Below, piece by piece: positions 47,705 to 56,995 of a DNA stretch of 64,000 nt. The notes under the pieces are model-generated. The model was not told where the DNA came from and ran no database searches. It saw nothing but the letters and a program-made list of their open reading frames with translations. The translations under genes and the position numbers were made by a program. The DNA lies in the NCBI RefSeq assembly GCF_036898465.1, contig NZ_JARUMJ010000001.1, forward strand, positions 5,332,001 to 5,396,000. Direction: 5' to 3'. Position 1 is the first letter of the stretch. The number at the start of each line of letters is the position of its first letter. This DNA is from Streptomyces sp. B21-105 (lineage in GTDB: Bacteria; Actinomycetota; Actinomycetes; Streptomycetales; Streptomycetaceae).

Positions 47705-48537
47705 GACTCTCCCAGCACTTTTTCGATGAAGGCCAGCGACTCTCCTGGCGTGAGAGCCTGCGCCCGGATGATCCCATAGCGCATATCGAGGACGGTGGTC
47801 TCCTTCGGATCGGTGATCACGCGGCTGGTGAGCTGAACTTCGTTCAGGCCCACGACCACCCCGTCCTTGAGCTTGAGCAGTCGAAAGGGACCGCCGAGGC
47901 CCGAGTTCTCCTCCCGGCTCAAAGGCAGTACCTGGAGATCGACGTTCCTCAGCCGGGCCACTTCCAGCAACCGTTCGAGCTGTTCGCGCATCACCATCTT
48001 GCCCCCAATCAGACGGCGCAGCGTGGCTTCGCACAGCACGAAGCTGAGTAGGGGACGCGTTGCTGGGGCGCGGAGGATCTCCTGACGGGCCAGTCGAGCG
48101 GCTACCCGCTGCTCCAAATCGTCCTCGGTGAACTGAGGCCGCCGGGAGCCGAACACGGCCCGTGCGTAGGCCTCCGTCTGCAACAGCCCGTCGATGACCG
48201 AGTTGTTGTAGGAGCAGATTTCGACGGCTTCCCCCTCAAGGCGCTTCACGTCCCGCACCTTCTTCGGGTAGCGGGCTTCCGCCAGGTCCTCCTTCAGCGC
48301 TGCGATCCTGCCGCCCGCCGACAGAGCCTCGTCCGCGCGGTCCAGGTACTCGGGGCGCGGAATCCGCCGCCCGCGCTCCACGGAGGAGACCTGCTCCTCG
48401 CCGTACCCGATGGCCGCCCCGAACTCGGCCTGGGTGAGGCCGGCCGACTCCCGCCACAGCTTCAGCTGCCGTTGGACGGTCCTCATCACCGCGCCGGCTT
48501 CCTCGTCGACCTCCGGTTCCGCGTCCCACTCGCTCAC
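47701..48537 (-). CDS. XRE/WhiJ-type helix-turn-helix regulator (DUF5753)
   Basis: A 278-residue regulator. The N-terminal XRE fold is at about residues 25-75 (LKLWRESAGLTQAEFGAAIG, then YGEEQVSSVERGRR). The rest is the DUF5753 ligand- or partner-binding domain (QTEAYARAVFGSRRPQFTED, then LEQRVAARLARQEIL). Members of this group, such as WhiJ, work with a DUF397 protein and an ATP-binding protein to time development. The GTG start has GGGAGGA about nine bases upstream; the frame further upstream is shared promoter DNA. It is divergent from the ATP-binding protein gene. Confidence 0.9.
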   Translation of the reverse strand: MSEWDAEPEVDEEAGAVMRTVQRQLKLWRESAGLTQAEFGAAIGYGEEQVSSVERGRRIPRPEYLDRADEALSAGGRIAALKEDLAEARYPKKVRDVKRLEGEAVEICSYNNSVIDGLLQTEAYARAVFGSRRPQFTEDDLEQRVAARLARQEILRAPATRPLLSFVLCEATLRRLIGGKMVMREQLERLLEVARLRNVDLQVLPLSREENSGLGGPFRLLKLKDGVVVGLNEVQLTSRVITDPKETTVLDMRYGIIRAQALTPGESLAFIEKVLGES

Positions 48538-48679
48538 GTCCGCCGTCCTCCCGCCGCGCCCTTCTCGGTCCAACCCCGGATGCCTGCGTCCGGTCACCCC
48601 GTACGGCCCGGACGAAACCGCACGCCACACGGACAGACACCGTCCGCACGGGCTGCATTCCTTCACAGGTTACGTACAT

Positions 48680-49123
48680 ATGGACACGCTGAGTGACGTG
48701 AATCAGCAAACTGTGCGTGCCCCGCTCCACCACTTCTCCGTGCCGCTCTCCGCCACCCGGCGCGGCGCCCGTCTCGCCCGCCTCCTCGCGGCCGAGCAAC
48801 TCGGCTCCTGGGGAGTGCCGTTGGATCCGGCCCGGCTCATCGTCGCCGAACTCGCCGCGAACGCGGCTCTGCACGGACGCGTGCCCGGGCGGAGCTTTCG
48901 CCTCACGCTCTCCGTCGTCCGGCCCGGAAGCTTGCGCGTAGAGGTCGCGGACACCCGGGGGGATCACCTGCCCGCCCCGGCCCGAGCGGGCGGCGACGCC
49001 CCCGCGGAGTCCGGCTACGGGCTCCGGCTCGTCGAGGAGTTGGCCGACCGGTGGGGTGTGCGGTGCGGGCCGCTGCCGTGCAAGAACGTGTGGGCGGAAC
49101 TGGATTTCGACCCATGCCGGTGA
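48680..49123 (+). CDS. ATP-binding protein (HATPase, anti-sigma kinase-like)
   Basis: A 147-residue GHKL-type ATP-binding protein like the anti-sigma kinases of the RsbW/SpoIIAB group. The N box is LIVAELAANAALHGRVPGRS, the G1 box is VEVADTRGDHLPA, and the G2 region is SGYGLRLVEELADRWGV. Such single-domain proteins are abundant in Streptomyces beside WhiJ-type regulators (AbaA orfE type). The start is placed at the ATG of MDTLSDVNQQT. It shares a 142-base divergent promoter region with the XRE gene. Confidence 0.88.
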   Translation: MDTLSDVNQQTVRAPLHHFSVPLSATRRGARLARLLAAEQLGSWGVPLDPARLIVAELAANAALHGRVPGRSFRLTLSVVRPGSLRVEVADTRGDHLPAPARAGGDAPAESGYGLRLVEELADRWGVRCGPLPCKNVWAELDFDPCR

Positions 49124-49331
49124 ACTCCGCACCGGAGCCCGGAAACACGGGACCCGGTGGGGCGAAGGCCGGTGCTGTGGGCGGTAAAGGATCAAAGCAA
49201 CCGGGGAAAAAACCCTTCCAACCAAACCAAACCCCGTGTTTGTCACTCGGGTGGGTGAAACGGGCCGTTGTGACTGGCGTGGGAGTCGTCCCGCCGTGCA
49301 CGCTCGGCACGAACGACCCCACACATGCATC

Positions 49332-49367
49332 GGCCCCCGCCGGGACTGCAATCCCAGTGCGAGGGCC
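49332..49367 (+). ncRNA. Structured leader element upstream of the HTH gene (candidate)
   Basis: The RNA can fold as GGCCC/GGGCC with a C-A mismatch, then CGC/GCG, an internal loop, GGGA/UCCC, and the six-base loop CUGCAA. It ends 31 bases before the next start codon. I recall similar sequence before paralogous HTH genes in other Streptomyces, but could not check this. It may be a cis-acting RNA controlling translation, or a palindromic operator. Confidence 0.4.
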
Positions 49368-49398
49368 TGACCATCGCAGGAAGAGAGCATTCTTCCCC

Positions 49399-50478
49399 AT
49401 GGCTGCTACGAAGCCTATCGCTGCACCGCGCCCGACACAGTGCGTTCGGCGGAGTGCCACCCACTCCGGTGTCACCCACGTACGTGCGTTCCAGTCGAGC
49501 CACTACACGATTATCGGCAACCACCTCGCCCAGCACCAGGCGCTGTCGCTGACCGCGATCGGACTGGCCGTCCACATCCTGTCGCTGCCGCAGGGCGCCC
49601 CCGTCGACATCCGCAGCCTCGCCGACCGCTTCCCCGAAGGGCGGGATCGCATCGCCTTCGGGCTGCGGGAGCTGGAGGCGCACGGCTATCTGGAGCGGGT
49701 GCGTGAGCGCATGGACGGGGGCCGTTTCGTCACCCGTACGTACGCCTACAACGCCCCGGCGCTCACCCGGAGGCAGGCGGACGCGACGGAGGCGACGGAG
49801 GTACGGGACGCGCCGGTCGCTCCTGCCGCCGTCGTCGCCTGCGTCACTCCGGTCGCACCCGTGGCCCCGGTCGCGCCGGTCGTGGTCGCGGAAGCCGTAG
49901 TGGTCGAGGCGGCATGCGACACCGTCCCCGAAGAGGCTCCGACGCCGCCGTCCGAGCGGTTCGAAACCTCCGAACCGTCCGAACCGTCCGAACCGTCCGA
50001 ACCCGTCGAATCCCTTGACCAGGGACCGCCCGGCAGCGAGCACCGTGACAAGGCCTTCGCCCTGCTCGCGGGCCTGCGCCGCATCGACTACCGGTTCACG
50101 CTCTCCGGAAAAGACGTGGAGAGTCTCGCCCCCGCCGTCGTCGCCTGGTTCGACAACGGCGCCTCCCGGTCCGCTGTGATCCACGCCATGACTGCCAACA
50201 TTCCCGTCCCTCTGAAGTCTCCCGCCCGGTTCCTCGCCCACCGGCTCCGCGAAGGTCTCCCGCCGCCTCTGCCGGTGCTTCTGCCGTACGCGGATCCTTC
50301 CGGCACCCCGCCGACCGCCACCGCGTCGGACCGGCCGCCCCCCTGGGCGGATCCCTGGACGAACTGCGAGGGCGGCTGCACGCGCGTCTTCCGGGAGTCG
50401 GCGCCCGTCAAGTGCTGTCGCGAGTGCCGTGCGCGCAGAGCGGCAGCGTCACCGAAGTCGCCGGTTCGCACTGTCTGA
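49399..50478 (+). CDS. Helix-turn-helix domain protein
   Basis: A 359-residue DNA-binding protein. Residues about 35-110 form a winged helix (NHLAQHQALSLTAIGLAVHI, then FPEGRDRIAFGLRELEAHGY). A Val/Ala/Pro-rich linker and SEPSEPSEPSEP repeats follow. The C-terminal part has FTLSGKDVESLAPAVVAWFD and a likely zinc knuckle with Cys in NCEGGCTRVF and KCCREC. It resembles the large family of Streptomyces HTH proteins often found beside WhiJ-type modules and in integrated plasmids. Its target is unknown. A folded leader lies just before it. Confidence 0.8.
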   Translation: MAATKPIAAPRPTQCVRRSATHSGVTHVRAFQSSHYTIIGNHLAQHQALSLTAIGLAVHILSLPQGAPVDIRSLADRFPEGRDRIAFGLRELEAHGYLERVRERMDGGRFVTRTYAYNAPALTRRQADATEATEVRDAPVAPAAVVACVTPVAPVAPVAPVVVAEAVVVEAACDTVPEEAPTPPSERFETSEPSEPSEPSEPVESLDQGPPGSEHRDKAFALLAGLRRIDYRFTLSGKDVESLAPAVVAWFDNGASRSAVIHAMTANIPVPLKSPARFLAHRLREGLPPPLPVLLPYADPSGTPPTATASDRPPPWADPWTNCEGGCTRVFRESAPVKCCRECRARRAAASPKSPVRTV

Positions 50479-50535
50479 GCCCTTACGCAGCCCCGGAACC
50501 ACTCCCGGCTGACACCACTCCCGAGGAAGCAGCCC

Positions 50536-50850
50536 ATGCCCGACGACATGACCCACTCCGCCTACGCGCGCGTGTACCGAGTCCTTCTCGAAGCGGCCGG
50601 GGACCTCGAGACCCTGAAGAGGGAGGGTGCCGAGGTCGGCGTGGAGCCGCACGCCGGTGGCGCTCTGATGGCGGTCAGACTCGCAACGGCCGTGCTGTAT
50701 CCCAGGGTGACCTGCCAGACGCCGCCCTGGTCCCAGGACACCGACCGGCTGCTGGACCTGTGCGTCAACTGGCGTGACGCCGCGTTCGAGGTGGGTGAGT
50801 TCGCGCCGGAGGCCGACCTGCGTCTCGTGCAGGGCGGAGAGGACCGGTGA
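50536..50850 (+). CDS. Hypothetical protein
   Basis: A 104-residue soluble protein without a recognised domain: [20 protein letters not shown] opens it, [20 protein letters not shown] follows, and it ends acidic. GAGGAAG lies about nine bases before the ATG. It follows the HTH gene by 57 bases in the same direction and is probably co-transcribed. Codon usage is normal for the genome. Confidence 0.65.
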   Translation: MPDDMTHSAYARVYRVLLEAAGDLETLKREGAEVGVEPHAGGALMAVRLATAVLYPRVTCQTPPWSQDTDRLLDLCVNWRDAAFEVGEFAPEADLRLVQGGEDR

Positions 50851-50905
50851 GGGGCCGACGAGGCGTCGGCAAAGGGGCTGCCGGGCCGGGCGTAGCGTAG
50901 GGCGT

Positions 50906-51898
50906 ATGACGACGTACGGATCCTTTCCCGGGACGCGGCCCCGGCGGCTGCGCACCACTCCCGTCATGCGGCGCATGGTCGCGGAGACGCGGTTGCATCC
51001 GGCCGACTTCATCCTTCCCGCGTTCGTGCGGGAGGGCGTGAGCGAGCCGGTGCCGATCACGGCGATGCCGGGGGTCGTGCAGCACACGCGGGACAGTCTG
51101 AAGAAGGCCGCGCTGGAGGCCGTCGAGGCGGGGGTCTCCGGGATCATGCTGTTCGGGGTGCCGGAGGAGTCCAAGAAGGACGCCCTCGGGACGCCGGGGA
51201 CCGACCCGGAGGGGATTCTGCAGGTCGCCCTGCGCGACGTCCGCGCCGAGGTGGGGGACGACCTGCTCGTCATGTCCGACCTGTGCCTGGACGAGACGAC
51301 CGACCACGGGCACTGCGGTGTGCTGGACGCGGAGGGGCGCGTCGACAACGACGCCACCCTCGAGCGGTACGCGGAGATGGCGCAGGTGCAGGCCGACGCC
51401 GGCGCTCACGTGGTGGGGCCCAGCGGGATGATGGACGGGCAGATCGGGGTCGTCCGCGACGCGCTCGACCAGATCGGGCGGGAGGACGTCTCGATCCTCG
51501 CGTACACCGCCAAGTACGCGTCCGCCTTCTACGGGCCCTTCCGGGAGGCCGTCGGCTCCGCGCTGAAGGGCGACCGCAAGACGTACCAGCAGGACCCGGC
51601 CAACCTCCGCGAGTCGATGCGCGAACTCGCCCTCGACCTGGAGGAGGGCGCGGACATGGTCATGGTCAAGCCGGCCGGCCCCTACCTCGACGTCCTCGCC
51701 CGGGTCGCCGACGCCGTGGACGTGCCGGTCGCCGCCTACCAGATCTCCGGCGAGTACTCGATGATCGAGGCCGCCGCCGAGAAGGGCTGGATCGACCGGG
51801 ACCGGGCGATCCTCGAGACGCTGACCGGGATCAAGCGGGCCGGCGCCCAGAACATCCTCACCTACTGGGCCACCGAGGCGGCCCGGAAACTGCGCTAG
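50906..51898 (+). CDS. hemB: Delta-aminolevulinic acid dehydratase (porphobilinogen synthase)
   Basis: Condenses two aminolevulinate molecules to porphobilinogen, the step before HemC. 330 residues. The metal-site loop is [17 protein letters not shown], the Schiff-base lysines are in [14 protein letters not shown] and [14 protein letters not shown]. It is about 13 kb from hemD, whereas in S. coelicolor I recall it next to hemD. No strong ribosome site is seen before the ATG. Its stop overlaps the converging lipoprotein gene by four bases. Confidence 0.97.
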   Translation: MTTYGSFPGTRPRRLRTTPVMRRMVAETRLHPADFILPAFVREGVSEPVPITAMPGVVQHTRDSLKKAALEAVEAGVSGIMLFGVPEESKKDALGTPGTDPEGILQVALRDVRAEVGDDLLVMSDLCLDETTDHGHCGVLDAEGRVDNDATLERYAEMAQVQADAGAHVVGPSGMMDGQIGVVRDALDQIGREDVSILAYTAKYASAFYGPFREAVGSALKGDRKTYQQDPANLRESMRELALDLEEGADMVMVKPAGPYLDVLARVADAVDVPVAAYQISGEYSMIEAAAEKGWIDRDRAILETLTGIKRAGAQNILTYWATEAARKLR

Positions 51899-52122
51899 CT
51901 CCGGTCACCGGAGCCGGAGCCGGTCACCGGGCCGGGGCCGGTCAGGGTGCCGGAGCCGGTCACCGGGCCGGAGCCGTTCAGGGTGCTGGAGTCGGACGGG
52001 CCCTCGTCGCGCAGGCCCTCGCCGTCCTGGCACGCGGTGAGCGTGAGCGCCGCGGCGGCGGTGAGCGCGACGGCGAGCAGACGGACGCGACGCCGGGTGG
52101 GGGGATCGGGGCGATGGGACAT
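51895..52122 (-). CDS. Small lipoprotein with Gly/Ser/Thr repeat tail
   Basis: A 75-residue protein. The signal peptide [31 protein letters not shown] ends in a lipobox (LTAC), so about 45 residues remain outside the membrane. The tail is made of [20 protein letters not shown], encoded by imperfect DNA repeats of CCGGTCACCGG. It converges on hemB with overlap. The signal is convincing; the function is unknown. Confidence 0.6.
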   Translation of the reverse strand: MSHRPDPPTRRRVRLLAVALTAAAALTLTACQDGEGLRDEGPSDSSTLNGSGPVTGSGTLTGPGPVTGSGSGDRS

Positions 52123-52375
52123 GGGGCAAGCCTGTGCCGTACGGCTCGCGCCTTCCACATCCGTGGCCCGATTCGGGACGCCGGAACGGTCCCACGGCGT
52201 CCTACCTGCGTGAACGCCGCGCATGCGGGACGGGGTGTGGGACGCCCGGCGGCCTGCGGAGCCGCCCGCAGCCGCCGGGGGCGGACACATCGGCGGCGCA
52301 GGCGCCCGGCTTCCGGGGCCGTCCACATTCCAGAAACCCGGGTGTAGACGGCACGTATATCCCTAGGGTGCGGAC

Positions 52376-53788
52376 ATGACTGTCGCATCCGTGTCCGCGC
52401 CCCGCTCGGTTCCCCCGCTCGCCGCCCGCAGCCGGTCGATCGGCGGCTCGCCCGTGCGGGACATCCTCGCCGTCACCGCCCGCCCTGAGGTGATCAACTT
52501 CGCGGGCGGACTGCCCGCGCCCGAACTCTTCGACCGCGAAGGCGTGGCGGCCGCCTTCCGGTACGTGCTGGAAGAGGCCCCGGCGCAGGCCCTGCAGTAC
52601 TCCACGACCGAGGGCGAACCGGCCCTGCGGGAACGGCTCGCCGCCCGGACGACGGCCCGCGGGCTGCCCACCGCCGCCGACGACCTCCTCGTCACGACCG
52701 GCTCCCAGCAGGCGCTGTCCCTGCTGGCGAGCGCGCTGCTCGACCCCGGCGACACCGTCCTCGTCGAGGCTCCCTGCTATCTGGCCGCCCTCCAGGTCTT
52801 CGGCCTCGCGGGAGCGCGGATCCTCGCCGTGCCCGGCGACGCGGACGGTCCCGACCCCGAGGCGCTCGCGGATCTCGTCGTCCGCGAACGGCCCAAGCTG
52901 CTCTACACCGTCCCCACCTTCCAGAACCCGACCGGCCGCACCCTCCCCGCCGGACGCCGCGCCGCCCTCGCCTCCGTCGCCGCCCGGCACGGCCTGTGGA
53001 TCGTGGAGGACGACCCCTACGGCGAACTCCGCTACGACGGCGCACGCGTGCCCTGGATCGCCGCCCACCCCGACGCCCGCGACCGCACGGTCCTGCTCGG
53101 CTCCTTCTCCAAGGTCATGGCCCCCGGCATACGGCTGGGCTGGCTGCGTGCCCCCGCCGCACTGCTGCGGGCCTGCGTCGTCGCCAAGCAGGCCGCCGAC
53201 CTGCACACGCCGACCGTCAACCAGCTCGCCGCCGCCCGCTACCTGGCCGTCGAGGACCTCGACGCCCATGTGGGCCGGGTGGCCTCCGTGTACCGCGAAC
53301 GGCGCGACGCCATGCTGGCGGGGCTGGGTGCGGCACTGCCGGACGGGTCGGTGTGGAACACGCCCGAGGGCGGCATGTTCCTGTGGGCCCGCCTCCCCGA
53401 CGCGTACGACACCACGGCCCTCCTTCCGCAGGTCGTCGCCCAGGACGTCGCCTATGTGCCGGGCGCCCCCTTCTACGCGGGCGACGCCGACCGCTCGACG
53501 CTGCGCCTGTGCTTCGTGACGCAGACGCCGCAGGAGATCGCGGAGGGGCTGCGCAGGCTGGAGCGCGGACTCAAGGGGGGCCGGCCCCCACGGGAGGCCC
53601 TGGAGGTTCTGGAGGTTCTGGTGGACTTTGCGGGCGAGGGTGGGTCAGGGGGGACCGGCGAGGCTGGCGCAACTGGCAGGGCAGACCTGACCGGCACGGC
53701 AGGCGTGACCGGCGAGGCGGCCGTGGGCCGGGTCTGTCAGTCCCACCAGAAGGACCAGGTGTGCTCGCCGACGAGCTGCTTCGCGTAG
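52376..53788 (+). CDS. PLP-dependent class I/II aminotransferase (2-aminoadipate/MocR-like)
   Basis: A 470-residue fold-type I aminotransferase without the GntR domain of MocR. INFAGGLPAPELFDREGVAA opens it, TTGSQQALSLLASALLDPGD binds the cofactor phosphate, VPTFQNPTGRTLP is the substrate loop, and the PLP lysine is in LLGSFSKVMAPGIRLGWLR. The last 60 residues are Gly/Thr repeats, longer than the family needs, and overlap the end of the converging DUF4253 gene by 52 bases. Likely 2-aminoadipate or aromatic transaminase; substrate uncertain. Confidence 0.9.
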   Translation: MTVASVSAPRSVPPLAARSRSIGGSPVRDILAVTARPEVINFAGGLPAPELFDREGVAAAFRYVLEEAPAQALQYSTTEGEPALRERLAARTTARGLPTAADDLLVTTGSQQALSLLASALLDPGDTVLVEAPCYLAALQVFGLAGARILAVPGDADGPDPEALADLVVRERPKLLYTVPTFQNPTGRTLPAGRRAALASVAARHGLWIVEDDPYGELRYDGARVPWIAAHPDARDRTVLLGSFSKVMAPGIRLGWLRAPAALLRACVVAKQAADLHTPTVNQLAAARYLAVEDLDAHVGRVASVYRERRDAMLAGLGAALPDGSVWNTPEGGMFLWARLPDAYDTTALLPQVVAQDVAYVPGAPFYAGDADRSTLRLCFVTQTPQEIAEGLRRLERGLKGGRPPREALEVLEVLVDFAGEGGSGGTGEAGATGRADLTGTAGVTGEAAVGRVCQSHQKDQVCSPTSCFA

Positions 53789-54522
53789 GACGCCAGGTCT
53801 CCCTCGCCCTGCAGCACGTTGTCCGGGCAGAACGCGAAGTGCTCGGCCGCCACGGCTGCCGCATCCGCGGGCGTGGCGGGCGGCGCGGCAACGGAGAGCA
53901 CGAGCACGTCGAAGCCGAGCCCGACGACCCGTATGCCGAAGCGGTCCTCCCACGAGCGCAGCACCGCGCAGAGGCGAGCCGTGTCGTTCTCGTGGTTGGC
54001 CGGTCCCGTCCAGCCGAGTGCCGCCGGCACGTCCGCGCTGCGGCGCGCCGGGACCAGGGCGAGATGAGGTGCCGCGAAGAGGGAACTGCCCTCGCCGGCC
54101 AGCGAGTCGGCGACCTGCGCGGCGCGCACGTCCGGATCGGAGGCGAGGGTGAGGCCGTCGGCCAGGCCCGGCCACTCCTCGCCGTCGGCCGCGCACTCCT
54201 CCCAGAACTCCGCGAGCACGTCCTCCGCGTCGTGATCGCCCGGGTACGACATCTCCCCGGGCATCAACTCCCACTCCTCCGGGCCGCCTTGGGAGCCGCC
54301 CAGGTCGACCAGTACCGGCAGCAACCCCGCCCGCCCCGAACTCCCTCCGAGCGCCGCCCAGTTGCCTGGCGCCGCCGACCGCTGCGCATGCCACAGCAAC
54401 GGCTCGTGCCAAGGCCCCTCGTCGGTCGCGTCGATCAGTCTCCCCGGAGGGAGCTGCAGCCCGAGGGAGCGCCCGCTCGGATCGGACGCGAGCTTTGGCA
54501 GCGGGTTGGGAAGAGTCGCCAT
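53737..54522 (-). CDS. DUF4253 domain protein
   Basis: About 261 residues. The C-terminal 110 residues (DRFGIRVVGLGFDVLVLSVA, then AAEHFAFCPDNVLQGEGDLA, ending HTWSFWWD) are the DUF4253 domain, of unknown function and common in Streptomyces. The N-terminal half is rich in Trp and acidic residues. The ATG giving MATLPNPLPKL is preferred; another ATG ten codons upstream is possible. Confidence 0.8.
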   Translation of the reverse strand: MATLPNPLPKLASDPSGRSLGLQLPPGRLIDATDEGPWHEPLLWHAQRSAAPGNWAALGGSSGRAGLLPVLVDLGGSQGGPEEWELMPGEMSYPGDHDAEDVLAEFWEECAADGEEWPGLADGLTLASDPDVRAAQVADSLAGEGSSLFAAPHLALVPARRSADVPAALGWTGPANHENDTARLCAVLRSWEDRFGIRVVGLGFDVLVLSVAAPPATPADAAAVAAEHFAFCPDNVLQGEGDLASYAKQLVGEHTWSFWWD

Positions 54523-54617
54523 GGTGGTGACTGTAGGGGCAGCCACTGACATCGCCGTGGGCAGGCGGCGACAGCCGAAGGCCTCGACCGTGCTCCAGCC
54601 CGCCGCCCGGACGGTGG

Positions 54618-54773
54618 TCAGCGGGGCTTTCTGGCGCGTAGGCGATATGTCAGCCAGATGCCCAGGCCGATCAGCGGCAGCACCACGGCGGCCGGGATGA
54701 GCACGCCGGCCCCTCCGATCAGCACGAGGCCGATCAGTGCATCAGCGACCGACGGGCCGTCCGCGCCACCCAA
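54618..54773 (-). CDS. Small membrane protein with TTG start
   Basis: A 51-residue frame: MGGADGPSVADALIGLVLIG, then GAGVLIPAAVVLPLIGLGIW, ending LTYRLRARKPR. It is one long hydrophobic hairpin with a basic tail that should face the cytoplasm. The start is TTG with an excellent GAGGAGG six bases upstream. No relative is recognised; composition and ribosome site support it as real. Confidence 0.5.
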   Translation of the reverse strand: MGGADGPSVADALIGLVLIGGAGVLIPAAVVLPLIGLGIWLTYRLRARKPR

Positions 54774-54973
54774 CTGTTCCTCCTCGCGCCCGCGTTCCCC
54801 GTGCAGTGCGTTCCGGAGGAGGACGCGTGGGTGCGCCGAGTCGGTTCCGGCATGGCCTGGACATGCGTTCCTGCGGACGACTGCGGCCCGTCCTCCGGGA
54901 GAGAACGGGCCGCGGGTGCGTCATGGCGTTGTGGCGGCGTGGCGGCGTGGTGTTGTACCGGATGCCGGACGGT

Positions 54974-56746
54974 TCAGAGCTTTCCGGGGGTCCGGATGCC
55001 CAGCAGGGCCATGCCCAGGTGGAGCGTGCGGCCCGTCAGGTCGACCAGGAACAGACGGTTCTCGACGACCTCCGGCGCGTTGTCGGGCGACAGCACGTGG
55101 CACTGGTCGTAGAACGTCGTCAGATGCGAGGCCAGCTGGTAGAGGTACGCCGCCAGCTTGTGCGGCGCGTACTCCGCCGCGACCTCCGCCACCAGCTCGC
55201 CGAACTGGTCCAGGTGCAGGCCCAACGCCCGCTCCGCCGGGGCCAGTTCGAGCTCCGGGTGGGCGGCCGGTCGGGCCTCGCCCGCCTTGCGCAGGATCGA
55301 CTGGATACGGGCGTACGCGTACTGCAGGTACACGGACGTGTCGCCGTTCAGCGACACCATCTGGTCCAGGTCGAACTTGTAGTCGCGGACCGCCGACGTC
55401 GACAGGTCGGCGTACTTCACCGCGCCGATGCCCACGTACCGGCCGTTCTCGACGACCTCCTCGTCCGTCAGCCCGACCTTCTCGCGCTTCTCGCCGACGA
55501 CGGCCGTCGCCCGGTCCACCGCCTCGTCGAGGAGGTCGACCAGCTTCACCGTCTCGCCCTCACGGGTCTTGAACGGCTTGCCGTCCTTGCCCAGCACCGT
55601 GCCGAACGCCAACTGGTGCGCCTTGACGTCCTCGTTCAGCCAGCCCGCCCTGCGCGCCGTCTCGAAGACCATCTTGAAGTGCAGCGACTGACGGGCGTCC
55701 ACGACATAGAGCAGCGTGTCCGCCTTGATGTCGAAGACACGGTCGCGGATCGCCGACAGGTCCGTCGCCGCGTAGCCGTAGCCGCCGTCCGACTTCTGCA
55801 CGATCAGCGGGACCGGGTTGCCGTCCGGGCCCTTGACGTCCTCGAAGAAGACGCAGAGCGCGCCCTCCGAGCGGACCGCCACCCCCGACTCCTCCAGGAG
55901 CCGGCAGGTCTCCGCCAGCATGTCGTTGTAGCCCGACTCGCCGACGATGTCCGGGTCCCGGATCTCGATGTCGAGCTTCTCGAAGACCGAGAAGAAGTAG
56001 ATCTTCGACTCGTCGACGAACTTCTGCCAGGTCGCGAGCGTGTGCGGGTCGCCCGCCTGGAGGTCGACCACCCGGCGACGGGCCCGCGTCTTGAACTCCT
56101 CGTCGGAGTCGAACAGCTTGCGGGCCTTCTTGTAGAGGCGGTCGAGGTTCGACATCGCCTCCTCGCCGCTGACCTGGGATTCCTTGTGGTCCAGCTCGTG
56201 CGGGTGCTCGTCCAGGAACTGGATGAGCATGCCGAACTGGGTGCCCCAGTCGCCGATGTGGTGGCGGCGCACGACCGTCTCGCCCGTGAACTCCAGGATC
56301 TGCACCACCGCGTCGCCGATGACCGCCGACCGCAGGTGACCGACGTGCATCTCCTTCGCCACGTTCGGCTGCGCGTAGTCGATGACGGTGGTGCCCGGCT
56401 TCGCCGCGTGCGGCACGCCGAGGCGGGCGGTGTCGTCGGCGTAGCGCGCCGCCAGGTTCTCGGTGATCGCCCGGTCGGTGATCGTCACGTTCAGGAAGCC
56501 GGGGCCCGAGACCTCGATCTCCTTGATCACGTCACCGGTGACGACCTGCGCGACCACCTGCGCCGCCAGCTCCCGCGGGTTGGCCTTCGCCTTCTTCGCG
56601 AGGGCAAGGATGCCGTTGGCCTGGAAGTCGGCCCGGTCGCTTCGTCGCAGCAGCGGGTCGGCGGGGCCGGCCTCCGGCAGGGCTGCCGTGAGGGCCGTCG
56701 CGAGACGCTGGTGGACCGAAGCGGTGAGGGACGTTACCGGGGCCAT
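54974..56746 (-). CDS. argS: Arginyl-tRNA synthetase
   Basis: Class I synthetase of 590 residues for tRNA-Arg. The N-terminal domain starts [20 protein letters not shown]. The HIGH-type motif is [20 protein letters not shown], and the loop that replaces KMSKS reads [21 protein letters not shown] anticodon-binding residues follow at the C-terminus ([20 protein letters not shown]). The frame remains open far upstream only because it runs antisense to lysS. It is divergent from lysS, sharing a 249-base promoter region. Confidence 0.97.
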   Translation of the reverse strand: MAPVTSLTASVHQRLATALTAALPEAGPADPLLRRSDRADFQANGILALAKKAKANPRELAAQVVAQVVTGDVIKEIEVSGPGFLNVTITDRAITENLAARYADDTARLGVPHAAKPGTTVIDYAQPNVAKEMHVGHLRSAVIGDAVVQILEFTGETVVRRHHIGDWGTQFGMLIQFLDEHPHELDHKESQVSGEEAMSNLDRLYKKARKLFDSDEEFKTRARRRVVDLQAGDPHTLATWQKFVDESKIYFFSVFEKLDIEIRDPDIVGESGYNDMLAETCRLLEESGVAVRSEGALCVFFEDVKGPDGNPVPLIVQKSDGGYGYAATDLSAIRDRVFDIKADTLLYVVDARQSLHFKMVFETARRAGWLNEDVKAHQLAFGTVLGKDGKPFKTREGETVKLVDLLDEAVDRATAVVGEKREKVGLTDEEVVENGRYVGIGAVKYADLSTSAVRDYKFDLDQMVSLNGDTSVYLQYAYARIQSILRKAGEARPAAHPELELAPAERALGLHLDQFGELVAEVAAEYAPHKLAAYLYQLASHLTTFYDQCHVLSPDNAPEVVENRLFLVDLTGRTLHLGMALLGIRTPGKL

Positions 56747-56804
56747 AGGAGTGGGTGCCGTTCTCCTGGTGGGGATGGATAGACACGGCCAGTATCCCAT
56801 GGGG

Positions 56805-56925
56805 GTAAAGCGGTTTTCCCGGGCGCGGGGAGGCGGCAGGCGCGGAGCCGGGGAGGCGGAAGGCAGCCGTGGGCCGGGGCGTGTGGCGGGGTGCGGGGCA
56901 CGGTCTCGTAAAGGGGTTTTCGCGG
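56805..56925. promoter_or_regulatory. Two direct 18-base repeats between argS and lysS
   Basis: GTAAAGCGGTTTTCCCGG (56805-56822) and GTAAAGGGGTTTTCGCGG (56908-56925) match at 16 of 18 positions, 103 bases apart, in the divergent promoter region. They could be sites for a common regulator or duplicated promoter elements. Confidence 0.45.
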
Positions 56926-56995
56926 TTGCGGGCGGAGCTGGGAGAATGGGGGCTCCAGCCGTCGACCGTACCGGCTGCCCCGGAGAAAGAAGGAC

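Noticed and set aside
37918..50905. Direct repeats (att sites), integrase or tRNA target at the ends of the hemD-hemB insertion
   Set aside because: I compared both ends by eye and found no matching repeat, integrase gene or tRNA, so the way of insertion stays open.
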